NCBI GenBank assembly: GCA_963724405.1
Contig: CAVRUQ010000006.1
Location: 248,001 to 312,000, forward strand
DNA: 64,000 bases
Reading direction: 5' to 3'
From: CAVQBJ01 sp963724405
GTDB taxonomy: Bacteria > Actinomycetota > Thermoleophilia > Solirubrobacterales > Solirubrobacteraceae
Position numbers and translations under genes: made by a program. Shown one piece after another: positions 25,960 through 34,854 of the stretch; the stretch's first letter is position 1, and the number at the start of each line of letters is the position of its first letter. The notes beneath the pieces are model-generated. The model searched no databases. It saw only the letters and a program-made list of their open reading frames with translations, and had not been told where the DNA came from.

Positions 25960-27366
25960 TCAGACCCCGAACTCGGCGGCGACCTCCCCGCCGGCCACGG
26001 CGTCGACGAGGCGCTGGTAGTCGCGCTCGTTCTGATCGGCGTAGGCGATGGAGAAGCGGGCGATCGCCTCGTCGAACCTCGCGCCGGGACCCAGGTACGC
26101 GGCGATCGCGAGGCGGTCGCCGGAGCGGGCGTGCGCTCGAGCGAGCGACCACCCGCACGCGCGTGTGTAGGCGTGCAGGCCGTCCTCGCCGAGCGCCGAC
26201 AGATCGGCCGACGCCTTCCAGTCCCACAGCTGGCGCACGTAGAAGTCGTGCTCGTGACCGTCGAGGTCCGCGCTGCGCTGCCAGCTGAGGAAGATGTCGC
26301 TGGCCGCCTGCGACATCCGCTGGCCCCGCACGACACGCTCGCCGTGGTTCTCGAACTCGCTCGCGCCGACGTACGGTTCGAGCACCGAGGGCTGCGCCTC
26401 CTTGGCCTGAAGGACGAGCGGATCGCTCCCCTCGCGACCGACCAGCAGGAAGATCCAGGCGCGCGTGCCGACGCTGCCGACGCCCACCACCTTGCGGGCC
26501 ATGTCGACGAAGCGGTAGGTCCCGAACAGGAAGCGCCGGTCGGGGTCGAGGCCGGCGGCGTACTCCTCGAGCAGCTCCCGCACGTACCCGACCTCGTCGC
26601 GCGCGTCGGCCGGCGAGTACAGCTCGCGCAGCGGGACGAGCAACGGCGGGACGCTGCGAAAGCGCAGCCGGCCGTCGACCTGCTCGGTCAGCTTCGCCAC
26701 GGCCCGCAGACTCGTCTTGCGACGCGCCTTCGCGAACGGCTTGGCGAACACGATCCGGCCCTTCGGACCGAGCCTGCCGCCGAAGCGATCGACGAGCTCG
26801 CTCGCGTTGAGCCGCTCGTACCACACGTCGAGGTGGCTCTGGCGCGCGAAGTCGCGCATCGCCTCGCGGTACTCGCGCACGCAGTCGGCCACGATCCAAC
26901 GCCGGCGATCCGCCGCGAGCCCGATGTCACGCCCGGCGATCTCGGCGCTCGCCGCCATGCGCTTGACGTCCCACTCCCACGGGCCGGGGAGCGTCTCGTC
27001 GAAGTCGTTCGGGCTGAAGATGACGCGGCGGTCCGGCGCGCCGAACGCGCCGAAGTTCGAGATGTGGGCATCGCCGCAGGCCTGCACGGCGATACCCGAG
27101 CTCGGCGTCGCCGCCAGGTCGGCGGCCATGACGGCCGCCGCGCCCCGGTAGAACGTGAACGGCGACACGAGCATCCGCCCGTACCGGATCGGAACGAGCT
27201 CCCGCACGCGAGAGGCCGCCTGAGCCTCGAGCAGCGCGACCGGATCCGGCCGATCGGGAGCCGGAGCCCAATCGCCGTGAGCCGAGCGGGGCGCCGTGCC
27301 GCGAGCCGCGCGGCCGCGCTCGGCAGACTCCCCGGATTGCAGGGTCGCGTAGGCCGAGACGGTCAC
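25960..27366 (-). CDS. DUF2252 family protein
   Basis: From GTG 27366 the product has 468 residues with the landmarks of DUF2252: SRVRELVPIRYGRMLVSPF, FYRGAAAVMAADLA, CGDAHISNFGAFGAPDR, FSPNDFDETLPGPWEWDVKR, KVVGVGSVGTRAWIFLL and AHARSGDRLAIAAYLG. The HxxNFG and DFDE boxes resemble the active-site loops of aminoglycoside-phosphotransferase/kinase-like folds, so a phosphotransfer function is possible but unproven. The frame is open further upstream to 27585, but TACAGT near 27430 looks like a -10 element, favouring the shorter start. It is divergent from a glutathione-S-transferase-like gene. It lies 17 bp from the convergent end of the EAL-DICT gene. Confidence 0.82.
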   Translation of the reverse strand: MTVSAYATLQSGESAERGRAARGTAPRSAHGDWAPAPDRPDPVALLEAQAASRVRELVPIRYGRMLVSPFTFYRGAAAVMAADLAATPSSGIAVQACGDAHISNFGAFGAPDRRVIFSPNDFDETLPGPWEWDVKRMAASAEIAGRDIGLAADRRRWIVADCVREYREAMRDFARQSHLDVWYERLNASELVDRFGGRLGPKGRIVFAKPFAKARRKTSLRAVAKLTEQVDGRLRFRSVPPLLVPLRELYSPADARDEVGYVRELLEEYAAGLDPDRRFLFGTYRFVDMARKVVGVGSVGTRAWIFLLVGREGSDPLVLQAKEAQPSVLEPYVGASEFENHGERVVRGQRMSQAASDIFLSWQRSADLDGHEHDFYVRQLWDWKASADLSALGEDGLHAYTRACGWSLARAHARSGDRLAIAAYLGPGARFDEAIARFSIAYADQNERDYQRLVDAVAGGEVAAEFGV

Positions 27367-27599
27367 GCGACGCTCATGGGTTCGGCGTCCGGGCCGGCCG
27401 GCGCGCGGAATCGGCGCTGCGGCACGCCGCATACTGTAGAGCGCCCGCATCGACGGGTTCTCGCCCGCACGTACCGACAGGAGCAACCGATGCACAGCGG
27501 TTCCGATCCGTCCACCGAGCACCGGCGGTCCCGCGAGCGGGCCGGGGCGCCCACGCCGCGTGACTCGCTCCCGCGGACGCCGCACGGGCCCTCCCGCGG

Positions 27600-28373
27600 A
27601 TGAGCGAGATGCGCCACAACCGGCTGATCACGATCCCGATCAGCCACTTCTGCGAGAAGGCGCGCTGGGGTCTCGATCGCGCGGCCATCCCGTACGTCGA
27701 GGAGCCCCACGTGCCGATCGTGCACGTCGCGTACGCGCTGCGCGCGAGCCGGCGGCGGACCGTGCCGGTGCTCGTGAGCGCGGGCGGGGAGGCGATCTCG
27801 GAGTCCTCGGCGATCCTGCGCTGGGTCGACGGTCACCTCGACCCCGCCGAACGGCTCTACCCGAGCGGGCCGGACGGGATCGAGGCGGCGCGCATCGAGG
27901 CCTGGCTCGACGAGGGCCTCGGCCCGGACGGGCGCCTGTGGATGTACGACTCGACGCTGGGCGACCTGCGCGCGGTCTCGCCCTGGCTCACCGTCGGAAC
28001 ACCGCGCGCCGAGCGGTGGATGCAGCGCTGGGGCGGCTGGGCGCTCGCCGGTCTCGTGCGCCGCTTCCTGACCGTGTCGCCGGAGAACGCGGTCACCGCC
28101 CTGCAGCAGGTCGATCGCGTGTTCGACGACGTCGCCCGCATGCTCTGCGACGGCCGGCCGCACCTGTGCGGGGAGCGCTTCACCGCCGCCGACCTGGCCT
28201 TCGCGGCGCTCAGCGCGCCCGTGCTCGTGCCGGAGGCCTACGGATCGCCGCTGCCGCCGCTCGACGCGCTGCCGGCGGCGATGGCGGCTGAGGTGCGGCG
28301 CCTGCGCGAGCACGACGCCGGCCGCTTCGCGCTGCGGCTCTACGAGGAGCGCCGGGCCACGGTCGCCGCCTGA
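27600..28373 (+). CDS. Glutathione S-transferase-fold protein
   Basis: The 257-residue product has a thioredoxin-like N-terminal domain with ISHFCEKARWGLD (Ser/Cys near the position of the thiol-activating residue), RRTVPVLV (the cis-Pro loop), and EAISESSAILRWVD (the Glu-Ser pair that binds the gamma-glutamyl group). An all-helical C-terminal domain follows, with FTAADLAFAALSAPVL, the N-capping box typical of GSTs. Most actinobacteria use mycothiol rather than glutathione, so the true thiol partner is open. It faces the MOSC gene tail-to-tail. Confidence 0.8.
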   Translation: MSEMRHNRLITIPISHFCEKARWGLDRAAIPYVEEPHVPIVHVAYALRASRRRTVPVLVSAGGEAISESSAILRWVDGHLDPAERLYPSGPDGIEAARIEAWLDEGLGPDGRLWMYDSTLGDLRAVSPWLTVGTPRAERWMQRWGGWALAGLVRRFLTVSPENAVTALQQVDRVFDDVARMLCDGRPHLCGERFTAADLAFAALSAPVLVPEAYGSPLPPLDALPAAMAAEVRRLREHDAGRFALRLYEERRATVAA

Positions 28374-28396
28374 GCGGCCGTCCGCGGTCGTCCCGC

Positions 28397-29197
28397 TCAG
28401 ACGAGCGTGACCTCGTCGCCGACCCGCAGCGGCCCCGGCTCGAGCACCTCGCCGAAGATCCCGAACGCGAGCGGCTCCGTCGTCGGCTCCCCGTCGCGGG
28501 AGGCGCGCAGAAGATCGAGCGTCGGCAGATCCACGATCCCGCTCTCCGGGTGGCGGCTCGTCACGAGACAGCGACCGACGTGTCCGTGCATCGCGACCAG
28601 GGCACCGCCGATGCGAACCTGGCGGCCGACCCAGGCGTCCTCCTCGTGCGCGGCCGGTCCGTCGACCTCGACGAGCATGCGGAATCGTCGCGCGTCGATC
28701 GCTGCGCCCGCCGTCTCCTCGAGCCGGGCGATCGACGTTCGCGAGATGACGGACACTGCGCCGGCCGGCCCGCGGTCGACCGCTCCGCGGGCCGGATCAG
28801 CGTGCACGAGCCGCAGCTCGCGGCCGGCGTGCGCCGACAGCGCCGCCGCCCAGGGACCGAGGACGAGCCGGCCGCGCCGCCGGCTCGAGAAGAACGCGGT
28901 CCCGATCCACTCCCCGAGGGTCACCGATCCGGTCGCGACCTCGCCCTCGGGGAAGGTCATCGTCAGCGTCCGGCTGTCCTCGTCGTACTCGCCCACGACG
29001 CAACCGAGTGCGCCGATCTGCTTGCCGTTGACCATGCGGGCGTGCTCGTCGATGAGGTAGAAGCGCCGGTTGCCCGCCACGCCCTGGCGCTCGAGCATGA
29101 CGGCGTCGTGCGACAGCATCCGAAGCCCCTTGACAGGCGTCGTCGCCAGGCCGGTCACGACCGCGATGGGTGGAGCGACGGCCATGCGCGTGGGCAT
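28397..29197 (-). CDS. MOSC-domain protein (mARC/YcbX-like)
   Basis: The 266-residue product begins with an N-terminal MOSC beta-barrel (VTGLATTPVKGLRMLSHDAV, LERQGVAGNRRFYLID) and ends with the MOSC core (SRTSIARLEETAGAAIDARRFRMLVEV, MHGHVGRCLVTSRHPESG). The conserved Cys in GRCLVT is the expected molybdenum ligand of this superfamily. Such proteins reduce N-hydroxylated compounds or transfer sulfur with a molybdenum cofactor. No ferredoxin domain is fused, unlike YcbX, so an external electron donor would be needed. It lies 48 bp downstream of the YceI gene on the same strand and may be cotranscribed. Confidence 0.82.
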   Translation of the reverse strand: MPTRMAVAPPIAVVTGLATTPVKGLRMLSHDAVMLERQGVAGNRRFYLIDEHARMVNGKQIGALGCVVGEYDEDSRTLTMTFPEGEVATGSVTLGEWIGTAFFSSRRRGRLVLGPWAAALSAHAGRELRLVHADPARGAVDRGPAGAVSVISRTSIARLEETAGAAIDARRFRMLVEVDGPAAHEEDAWVGRQVRIGGALVAMHGHVGRCLVTSRHPESGIVDLPTLDLLRASRDGEPTTEPLAFGIFGEVLEPGPLRVGDEVTLV

Positions 29198-29245
29198 GAT
29201 CTCATCAAACGCCGGCCGCTCCTACGGCCGTCCCGGACGCACAGG

Positions 29246-29971
29246 CTACGCGCGCGTCAGATGCAAGGCGAACTCCATCGTGGCGGTGCCGTCGACGCTG
29301 ACGAAGCCCCCGACGCTCGGTGCCGTCATGTTGAACTCGCTCCAGGGGAAGGTGAGCGAGCCGACGGCCTGCAGCGAGGCGCTCGACACGCCCATCTGGA
29401 GCGGGACCGTCTCCCGCCGCGACGTTCCGTGGATGTCGAAGACCCCGGTCGCCGAGACGTGGACGACCCGGCCGCTGAGCGCGTTCGCCGGGAGCGTCAC
29501 CGGGCCAAGGAGCCTGAAGGTCGCCGTCGGGTACTGATCGCTCTGCAGGCCGATCGTGCGGATGTGCTGGTCGCGCATCGACTGATCGCTCGTGAGCCGG
29601 CTGACGTCGACGCTGAACGCGGCCGCGGTCACCGTCACCCTGCCGCCGGCCTCCGTCACGGTGGCCCCGCCGGTGATCGCCGAAGTCCGGCCGACGGCGT
29701 CGCTCTGCGCGGGCAGGAACGCGAGCTTCTCGCGGACGCGGTATCCGGCCTGCGAGCCGGCGGCGACCGCCCAGCGGCCTCCGAGCGGCGTGGTGGCACT
29801 GACCGGCGTCGCGACCGTGGAGGTCGTCAGGGCGAACGGCTTGGGAGACGACGTCGGGAAGAGCAGGAAGTACACCGCCGCCAGCGCGATGACGCCGGCC
29901 AGTGCGACCCCCGCGAGCGCGGCGAGGAGGGTGCGACGCCGGGTCCGGGGCCGTCCGAGGAGATGCGTCAT
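29246..29971 (-). CDS. Membrane-anchored YceI-family protein
   Basis: A basic start and a single membrane helix (about residues 15-38) anchor a YceI-type lipocalin barrel outside the membrane. The domain is marked by GRWAVAAGSQAGYRVREKL, VTVTAAAFSVDVSRLTSDQ, MRDQHIRTIGLQSDQYPTAT, GVFDIHGTSRRETVPLQM and the closing FSVDGTATMEF-like strand. YceI barrels bind long isoprenoid or fatty amide lipids such as polyprenyl chains. The length, 241 residues, is normal for the anchored version. Same strand as, and 48 bp before, the MOSC gene. Confidence 0.88.
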   Translation of the reverse strand: MTHLLGRPRTRRRTLLAALAGVALAGVIALAAVYFLLFPTSSPKPFALTTSTVATPVSATTPLGGRWAVAAGSQAGYRVREKLAFLPAQSDAVGRTSAITGGATVTEAGGRVTVTAAAFSVDVSRLTSDQSMRDQHIRTIGLQSDQYPTATFRLLGPVTLPANALSGRVVHVSATGVFDIHGTSRRETVPLQMGVSSASLQAVGSLTFPWSEFNMTAPSVGGFVSVDGTATMEFALHLTRA

Positions 29972-30046
29972 CCGCGACAGCCAACCAGACCGCGATGAAG
30001 GACTGCTGGGAGCGGGCTGGGAATCGCCTGAGGGGGCGCCCCCACC

Positions 30047-31297
30047 TCAGATGAGCTCGGTGACGCTCAGGTCGGCCCAGATGACCGCCTGGCGATAGAC
30101 CTCGTCGAGGTTCGGGAAGCGTGCGGTGAGCGTCGCGGCGGCCTCGAAGTCGCCGCGCTCGTAGGCCATCACCGAGGTCAGCATCTCGCCGAGCGGACCG
30201 TCCCCCCCGAGCAGCGCCTGCGCGATGTCGGTCCGGAACGGGAGCTCTTCGAGCACGCCGGCCATCGGCGCGTCGGCGAGCGCGTCGGCGACCGAGAAGA
30301 GCCCGACGGTGAAGTACGAGTCGCCGTCCGGGCCCTCGCCGGCCCCGGAGAGGATCTGGCACATCCGCGCGCGGATGAGGGCCGTGACGAGCAGCTCGTT
30401 CGGGACGTCGCGGGCGCCGGCCAGCGCGACCATCAGCGCGAACCGCCGCACGGTGATCGCGCCGAGCAGGACGAGCCCCTCGTGGACCGAGCCGACGCGG
30501 CGCGGAAGGTACAGGTAGGCCGAGTTGGCGTAGCGCAGGAGCCGGATGCTCAGACCCGCATCGCGGGTGATGATCCGATGCAGCTCGTCGAAGTCCTCGG
30601 TGGCGTTGAGCTCGCTCATCGCGCTCAGCGCGCTCAGGTGCCGGGAGGGCAGCCGCCGTCCATGCAGGCGAGACGGGCGGGCGAAGAAGTATCCCTGGAA
30701 CGACTGGAAGCCGAGCTCGCGACACCGTTCGAAGTCCTCGCGGGTCTCCACCTTCTCCGCCAGCAGCTTCAGTCCCGGCCGCCCCTCACGAAGGCGCCGC
30801 ACGAGCTCCGGGAGCTCGTCGGCGGGCTGCGCCAGCACGTCGACCTTGACGATCCGCGCGAACTCGAGCAGCGCCTCGCAGTCCGGCGTCCACTCGAAGT
30901 CGTCGAGCGCGATCGTGAAGCCGTTCTCGACGAGCTCCTCGAGCACGTCGAGCAGTTCGGCGTCGACCGTCTGATCCTCGAGCAGCTCCAGCACGACGCG
31001 CTTGGGCGGCAGCGGCAGCGGCCGGACGCTCAGCAGGAAGTCACGCGAGACGTTGATGTAGGCCGGGTGCTCGCCGACCAGATCGGCGAGCCCGATCTCG
31101 GTGAAGCTCTCCACGATGACGCGCGAGGTCGCCGCCTGATCGTCGACGATCACGGCGGTCTCGGCGAACGGGGTCCTGAACAGGAGCTCGTAGCCGATCA
31201 CGCGCAGGCGCCGATCGAGGATCGGCTGCCTGGCGACCGAGAGGGCGTGGGTCGACGCGCCCGGCGTCTGCGCCTGTGCGATTCGCTGCTGCGCCAC
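30047..31297 (-). CDS. Degenerate EAL plus HDOD signalling protein (YuxH-like)
   Basis: The 416-residue protein has an N-terminal EAL-like domain (VARQPILDRRLRVIGYELLFR; INVSRDFLL; LELLEDQTVD; ALDDFEW; AEKVETREDF; GYFFARP) and a C-terminal HDOD domain (LSALSAMSELN; ITRDAGLSIRLLRYANSA; VGLFSVADALADAPM). Several residues needed for c-di-GMP hydrolysis differ from the consensus: the EAL triad reads ELL and the EGVE-type loop reads EKVE. It is therefore more likely a nucleotide-sensing or scaffolding protein than an active phosphodiesterase. The GTG start lacks a strong ribosome site. No partner gene is adjacent in the same orientation within 50 bp. Confidence 0.85.
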   Translation of the reverse strand: MAQQRIAQAQTPGASTHALSVARQPILDRRLRVIGYELLFRTPFAETAVIVDDQAATSRVIVESFTEIGLADLVGEHPAYINVSRDFLLSVRPLPLPPKRVVLELLEDQTVDAELLDVLEELVENGFTIALDDFEWTPDCEALLEFARIVKVDVLAQPADELPELVRRLREGRPGLKLLAEKVETREDFERCRELGFQSFQGYFFARPSRLHGRRLPSRHLSALSAMSELNATEDFDELHRIITRDAGLSIRLLRYANSAYLYLPRRVGSVHEGLVLLGAITVRRFALMVALAGARDVPNELLVTALIRARMCQILSGAGEGPDGDSYFTVGLFSVADALADAPMAGVLEELPFRTDIAQALLGGDGPLGEMLTSVMAYERGDFEAAATLTARFPNLDEVYRQAVIWADLSVTELI

Positions 31298-31357
31298 CCG
31301 GAAGCATCGGCGTCTGCGACGCGGCGCTTGACCGGCCGAGACCGGGGCCCGGCGACC

Positions 31358-33067
31358 TCAGGCGGCGGTGAGCGTCAGCGGCGCCGACGCACCGGCCGCG
31401 CGATGTACGTCGGCGGGCGTGCGAGCGATGCAGCGGTACGGCCCGGGGCGCGACGGGTTGAACGTCAGCGCGAAGGCACCGCCGCTCACCGGGAGGTGGT
31501 GCGTCGAGACCGCCGCGCGGCCCGCGCCGGACGGCGGCCCGGACACGATCACGAGCACGCGGGCCACCGGCGGCGAGACGGTCCCGGTGAGCGTGACCGG
31601 GGCCCCGACGGCGACCGCGGGCACTGGCGTCGTCAGGGTGAGCGCCGGCGCGACGGCGAGATCCAGCGGCGCCGACACCGTCGCCGGCAATCCGGTGGCG
31701 CCGGCGAACAGGACCCGCAGCGAGGCGTTGAAGCTGACCGGCAACGAGACGGCGAAGCGCCCGTCGGGATCGGTGCTCAGCTGCGCGATCGTCGTCTCGA
31801 GCGGCGCGCCGGCCGGCCCGGCGATGGTGCGGCTCTGGAGCGCGACGGCCGCGCCCGGGACGGGCGCGCCGTCGAGCGCGGTCAGCGTCCCGGTCAGGAT
31901 CGCCGGCCCCGGTGCCGTCAGGGTCGTGGCGCCCGCGGCGAGCGTCGTCACGAGAGGCTGCGCGGCGAGCACCCGCGCGCGGCCGCGCAGCGCGGGCAGC
32001 TGCGCGTACAGCGCGTCGCCCGGGCAATCGGTCGTGTCGCCGTCGCGGTGACCGGCGATCCGCGGCAGCTCGACCGCCGCCCCGGCCGGGAAGCGGCTGT
32101 AGACCGCGCCGGCGGGGTCGACGTGGACCGCGACCTGGCCGGTGGTCGGCACGCCGTGCAGCGAGAGCTTCCAGCCCAGCAGATGCGTCAGCGCCGTGAG
32201 CGCGGACGCCGACGGCAGCGCCGTCTGGAAGGCGCCGAGGATCGCCACGCCGGTGGAGACGAGATTGTACCCGCCCGCCTGCGCTCCGACGACGGGCTCG
32301 TCGATGCCGCCGGCGCGCGCCTCGAACGTCCGCCCGAAGGCGTCGATCACGAAGTTGTAACCGATGTCGTGCCAGCCGTTGGAGTAGACGTGATAGGCCC
32401 AGATCGCGCGCAGCATCGCCGGCACGTCGGCGCTCGAGTAGCCGTTCGGGTTCTCCGTGTGATGCACGAAGGCGAGGCGGACGGCGCCGTACCCGGCCCC
32501 GCTGCTCGGCGCCGGAGCCATCCCCTGGGCCCATGCCTCTCGCGCGATGATCGGCGGCTGGCCGGGCCCGGCCTGGAGCGTCGGCTGCGCGAGCGCCAAC
32601 GCGGCCGCCTGCGCCGCCGGGGCGGGCGACGGCGAGGCGGCGACGAAGTGCAGCACCACGTCACGCATGGGTGCGTCGACCCGCAGCTCGAGGTCCTGCG
32701 CCCGGCCCGTCCACAGCGGATCGCCCGTCCGGGGCGCACCGGACGCCACGCGATCGGGACCGTGGCCGGACGCCGCGGCGCCGGCCCAGGCCCCCGGTGC
32801 CCCGGCGGCGCCGATCGTGCGCAGCGACAGCCGCGCACTCGCGGGCGCGGCCCAGTGAACGCCGACCAGCTCGAACGGTGCCGGGGCCCGGACACGGCGA
32901 ACGCCGGCGTTCAGGTCCCCGAGCGGAAGCGCGAAGACCCGTGGACCGCGTTCGGCGCCGGGAGCGCGCGGCGCGGCGCGGGCCGGCGCGGTCGGAGTCG
33001 CCGCGAGCGCACCGGACCCGGCCATGGCGGCCAGCAACGTGCGGCGGGTCAGCCGCGAACCGGTCAT
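31358..33067 (-). CDS. Tat-exported peptidoglycan recognition protein (N-acetylmuramoyl-L-alanine amidase) with C-terminal beta domains
   Basis: ATG 33067 gives SRLTRRTLLAAMAGSGALAA, a twin-arginine signal peptide. Residues 45-160 form a beta-rich domain with no family match by eye. The PGRP/Amidase_2 domain spans about 170-360: IIAREAWAQG, FVHHTENPNGYSS (zinc His 202/203), WHDIGYNFVIDAFGRTFEARAGG and HRDGDTTDCPGDALY (His340 and Cys348 complete the zinc site). All three zinc ligands are present, so it should cleave the amide between muramic acid and the stem peptide. The last 200 residues contain two Ig-like/carboxypeptidase-regulatory-like domains that could bind the wall. Folding before export is implied by the Tat signal. 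Confidence 0.88.
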   Translation of the reverse strand: MTGSRLTRRTLLAAMAGSGALAATPTAPARAAPRAPGAERGPRVFALPLGDLNAGVRRVRAPAPFELVGVHWAAPASARLSLRTIGAAGAPGAWAGAAASGHGPDRVASGAPRTGDPLWTGRAQDLELRVDAPMRDVVLHFVAASPSPAPAAQAAALALAQPTLQAGPGQPPIIAREAWAQGMAPAPSSGAGYGAVRLAFVHHTENPNGYSSADVPAMLRAIWAYHVYSNGWHDIGYNFVIDAFGRTFEARAGGIDEPVVGAQAGGYNLVSTGVAILGAFQTALPSASALTALTHLLGWKLSLHGVPTTGQVAVHVDPAGAVYSRFPAGAAVELPRIAGHRDGDTTDCPGDALYAQLPALRGRARVLAAQPLVTTLAAGATTLTAPGPAILTGTLTALDGAPVPGAAVALQSRTIAGPAGAPLETTIAQLSTDPDGRFAVSLPVSFNASLRVLFAGATGLPATVSAPLDLAVAPALTLTTPVPAVAVGAPVTLTGTVSPPVARVLVIVSGPPSGAGRAAVSTHHLPVSGGAFALTFNPSRPGPYRCIARTPADVHRAAGASAPLTLTAA

Positions 33068-33258
33068 CGCCACCCGGAACACCGGACGGGGCCCCGAGGA
33101 GCGGTTCCGGCCATTCCGATCCCCATGCACTTCTCTCCCTTGGTCGAGCGCGGACTCGGTCGCCGCCCGCTGTCCTTCACGGTAATACGGGCGGCGGCCG
33201 TCGGTGGCGCCGTTCCGACCGGCCACGCGATCCGCCCGCGCCCGCTACGCTCCGACCG

Positions 33259-33636
33259 ATGACCGCGCCGACCAAGCCCGAGATCAGCGTCCCCGACGCG
33301 CCGCCCTCGTATCAGCTCGAGCTCGAGGACATCACCGTGGGCGATGGCGAGGAGGCGACCGGGGGGCGGATCGTCGAGGTGCACTACGCGGGCGTCTCGT
33401 GGTCGAACGGCCGGGAGTTCGACGCGTCCTGGGACCGCGGCGACACGTTCAAGTTCGCCCTCGGCGAGGGTCAGGTGATCCCGGGCTGGGACGAGGGCGT
33501 GGCCGGTATGAAGGTGGGCGGGCGCCGGCGGATCACGATCCCGCCGCACCTCGCCTACGGCAAGCGCGGCGCCGGCGGCGTCATCGGTCCGGACGAGACG
33601 CTCGTGTTCGTCGTGGACGTCGTCGGCGTTCGCTGA
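33259..33636 (+). CDS. FKBP-type peptidyl-prolyl cis-trans isomerase
   Basis: The 125-residue cytosolic protein is a minimal FKBP: ITVGDGEEATGGRIVEVHY, FDASWDRGDTFKFALGEGQ, VIPGWDEGVAGMKVGGRRR, ITIPPHLAYGKRGAGG and a closing DETLVFVVDVVGV strand. The residues lining the active pocket (Tyr, Asp, Trp of IPGW, Tyr of LAYG) are all visible. It catalyses proline isomerisation during folding. The start ATG 33259 is the only good one. It is divergent from the PGRP gene, with a 190-bp intergenic region, and convergent with the XRE-cupin gene 7 bp away. Confidence 0.93.
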   Translation: MTAPTKPEISVPDAPPSYQLELEDITVGDGEEATGGRIVEVHYAGVSWSNGREFDASWDRGDTFKFALGEGQVIPGWDEGVAGMKVGGRRRITIPPHLAYGKRGAGGVIGPDETLVFVVDVVGVR

Positions 33637-33643
33637 CGCCGCT

Positions 33644-34216
33644 TCAGCGCCCCGGCGACTGGGCGACGAGCAGTGCGCGGGCCGGCTGCCGGCCGGCCTC
33701 GTACGCGTGTGGCACGTCGGCCGGGAAGGCGGCGTAGTCACCGGCCACGAGCTCGGAGATGCGCTCGACCGGGCCGGCGATCAACCGTCCCAGCAGCACG
33801 TACAGGTGCGCCCGGGACCCTGGCGGCCCCGGGGCGACCTCGTGTACCTGGCGCGCGTCGAGCGCGATCTCGGTCAGCCGCAGCGCCGCGCCCGGGGCGA
33901 TCGCGTCGAGCACGCGCTCGCTCACCCCGCCGTGGCGCTCGGGCCGCGCCGCCGACGCGCGGCGGATGAGCACCTCGCCGATCGTGGGCGTCTCGCCGAG
34001 GAGCTCCCCGAGCGGCGCCTGGAGCGCGCCGGCGAGGCTCGCGAGCGTGTCGACGGTCGGATTGCCACGGCCGTTCTCGATCCCCGACAGGGTGGCCTTG
34101 CTCGTGCCCGTCGCCCGCGCGAGCTCGGAGAGCGAGAGGTGGCGAGCGATACGCGCTCGCCGCACGTTCGCCGCGAGGGTGTGCTGGATGCCGCGCGGGG
34201 CCGGATCGTCTACCAT
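33644..34216 (-). CDS. XRE-family regulator with cupin domain
   Basis: An N-terminal helix-turn-helix (LAANVRRARIARHLSLSELA, ATGTSKATLSGIENGRGNPT, VDTLASLAGALQAPLGELLG) is joined to a C-terminal cupin domain (LYVLLGRLIAGPVERISELVAGDYAAFPADVPHAYEA). This is the standard XRE-cupin layout of small-molecule-responsive repressors. I place the start at ATG 34216, since the next upstream ATG (34258) would put coding sequence across the palindrome at 34229-34244, more likely its operator. The divergent neighbour is a DsbA-like isomerase followed by a broken nitronate monooxygenase, its probable targets. Confidence 0.85.
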   Translation of the reverse strand: MVDDPAPRGIQHTLAANVRRARIARHLSLSELARATGTSKATLSGIENGRGNPTVDTLASLAGALQAPLGELLGETPTIGEVLIRRASAARPERHGGVSERVLDAIAPGAALRLTEIALDARQVHEVAPGPPGSRAHLYVLLGRLIAGPVERISELVAGDYAAFPADVPHAYEAGRQPARALLVAQSPGR

Positions 34217-34228
34217 AGAGAACGAGCT

Positions 34229-34244
34229 GTTCAGTCTATTGAAC
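34229..34244. promoter_or_regulatory. Palindromic operator between divergent XRE-cupin and isomerase genes
   Basis: GTTCAGTCTATTGAAC is a perfect 5-6-5 dyad centred between the two divergent starts. Its middle (TCTATT on the plus strand) resembles a -10 element for the rightward gene, so a bound repressor would block that promoter. The ATG of the plus-strand gene (34261) has AGGA 6 nt upstream. Confidence 0.6.
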
Positions 34245-34260
34245 GCCTGACAGGACACCG

Positions 34261-34854
34261 ATGCCCCGGGTGCGGTTCTACTTCGACCTCGGATCGCCGT
34301 ACGCGTACCTCGCCGCCGAGCGCGTCGACCGGCTCCTGCCCGAGCCGGTGCAGTGGCAGCCGGTGCTCCTCGGCGGCCTGTTCAAGCTGACGGGCCGGAG
34401 CTCGTGGGCGCTTGGCGATCACCGTCGCCGACAGGCCGGGATGGCCGAGATCGAGCGCCGCTGCCGCGGCTACGGTCTACCGCCGATGCGCTGGCCCGAC
34501 CCGTGGCCGTCGGACTACCTCGTGGCCATGCGGGCCACCGCGCACGCGTTCGCCGTCGGGCGCGGGCGCGAGTTCGCGCGGCACGCCTTCCGCGAGGCCT
34601 TCGAGCGCGGGCGCGACCTGAGCATTCCCGGCCACGTCCTCGACGCCGGCGAGCGTGCCGGACTCGACCGCCGCGAGCTCGAGGCCGCGATCGAGGATCC
34701 ACAGGTCAAGCGGACGCTGCGCGCGGCCACCGACGCCGCCTTCGAGCTCGGAGTGATCGGGGTTCCGACGATCGCGATCGACGACGAGCTGTTCTGGGGC
34801 GATGACCGGCTCGACGACGCCGGCGCCCACCTGGCACGCGTGATGGCCGCGTAG
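34261..34854 (+). CDS. DsbA-like 2-hydroxychromene-2-carboxylate isomerase family protein
   Basis: The 197-residue product starts RVRFYFDLGSPYAYLAAERV, where the CxxC of thiol oxidoreductases is replaced by GSPY, as in the chromene-carboxylate isomerase (kappa-GST-like) family. Further family blocks are WQPVLLGGLFKLTG, PDPWPSDYLVAMRAT, FREAFERGRDLSIPG, and the cis-Pro region VIGVPTIAIDDELFWGDDRL. These enzymes isomerise aromatic ring-cleavage intermediates using glutathione or act as thiol-dependent transferases. Its stop codon is directly followed by the ATG of the broken nitronate monooxygenase, so they form an operon controlled from the palindrome at 34229-34244. Confidence 0.83.
   Translation: MPRVRFYFDLGSPYAYLAAERVDRLLPEPVQWQPVLLGGLFKLTGRSSWALGDHRRRQAGMAEIERRCRGYGLPPMRWPDPWPSDYLVAMRATAHAFAVGRGREFARHAFREAFERGRDLSIPGHVLDAGERAGLDRRELEAAIEDPQVKRTLRAATDAAFELGVIGVPTIAIDDELFWGDDRLDDAGAHLARVMAA

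Noticed and set aside
30482..33262. Long 926-codon plus-strand frame
   Set aside because: It lies antisense to the EAL-HDOD and PGRP genes, is extremely Arg/Gly-rich and contains no domain; a shadow of high-GC coding sequence.
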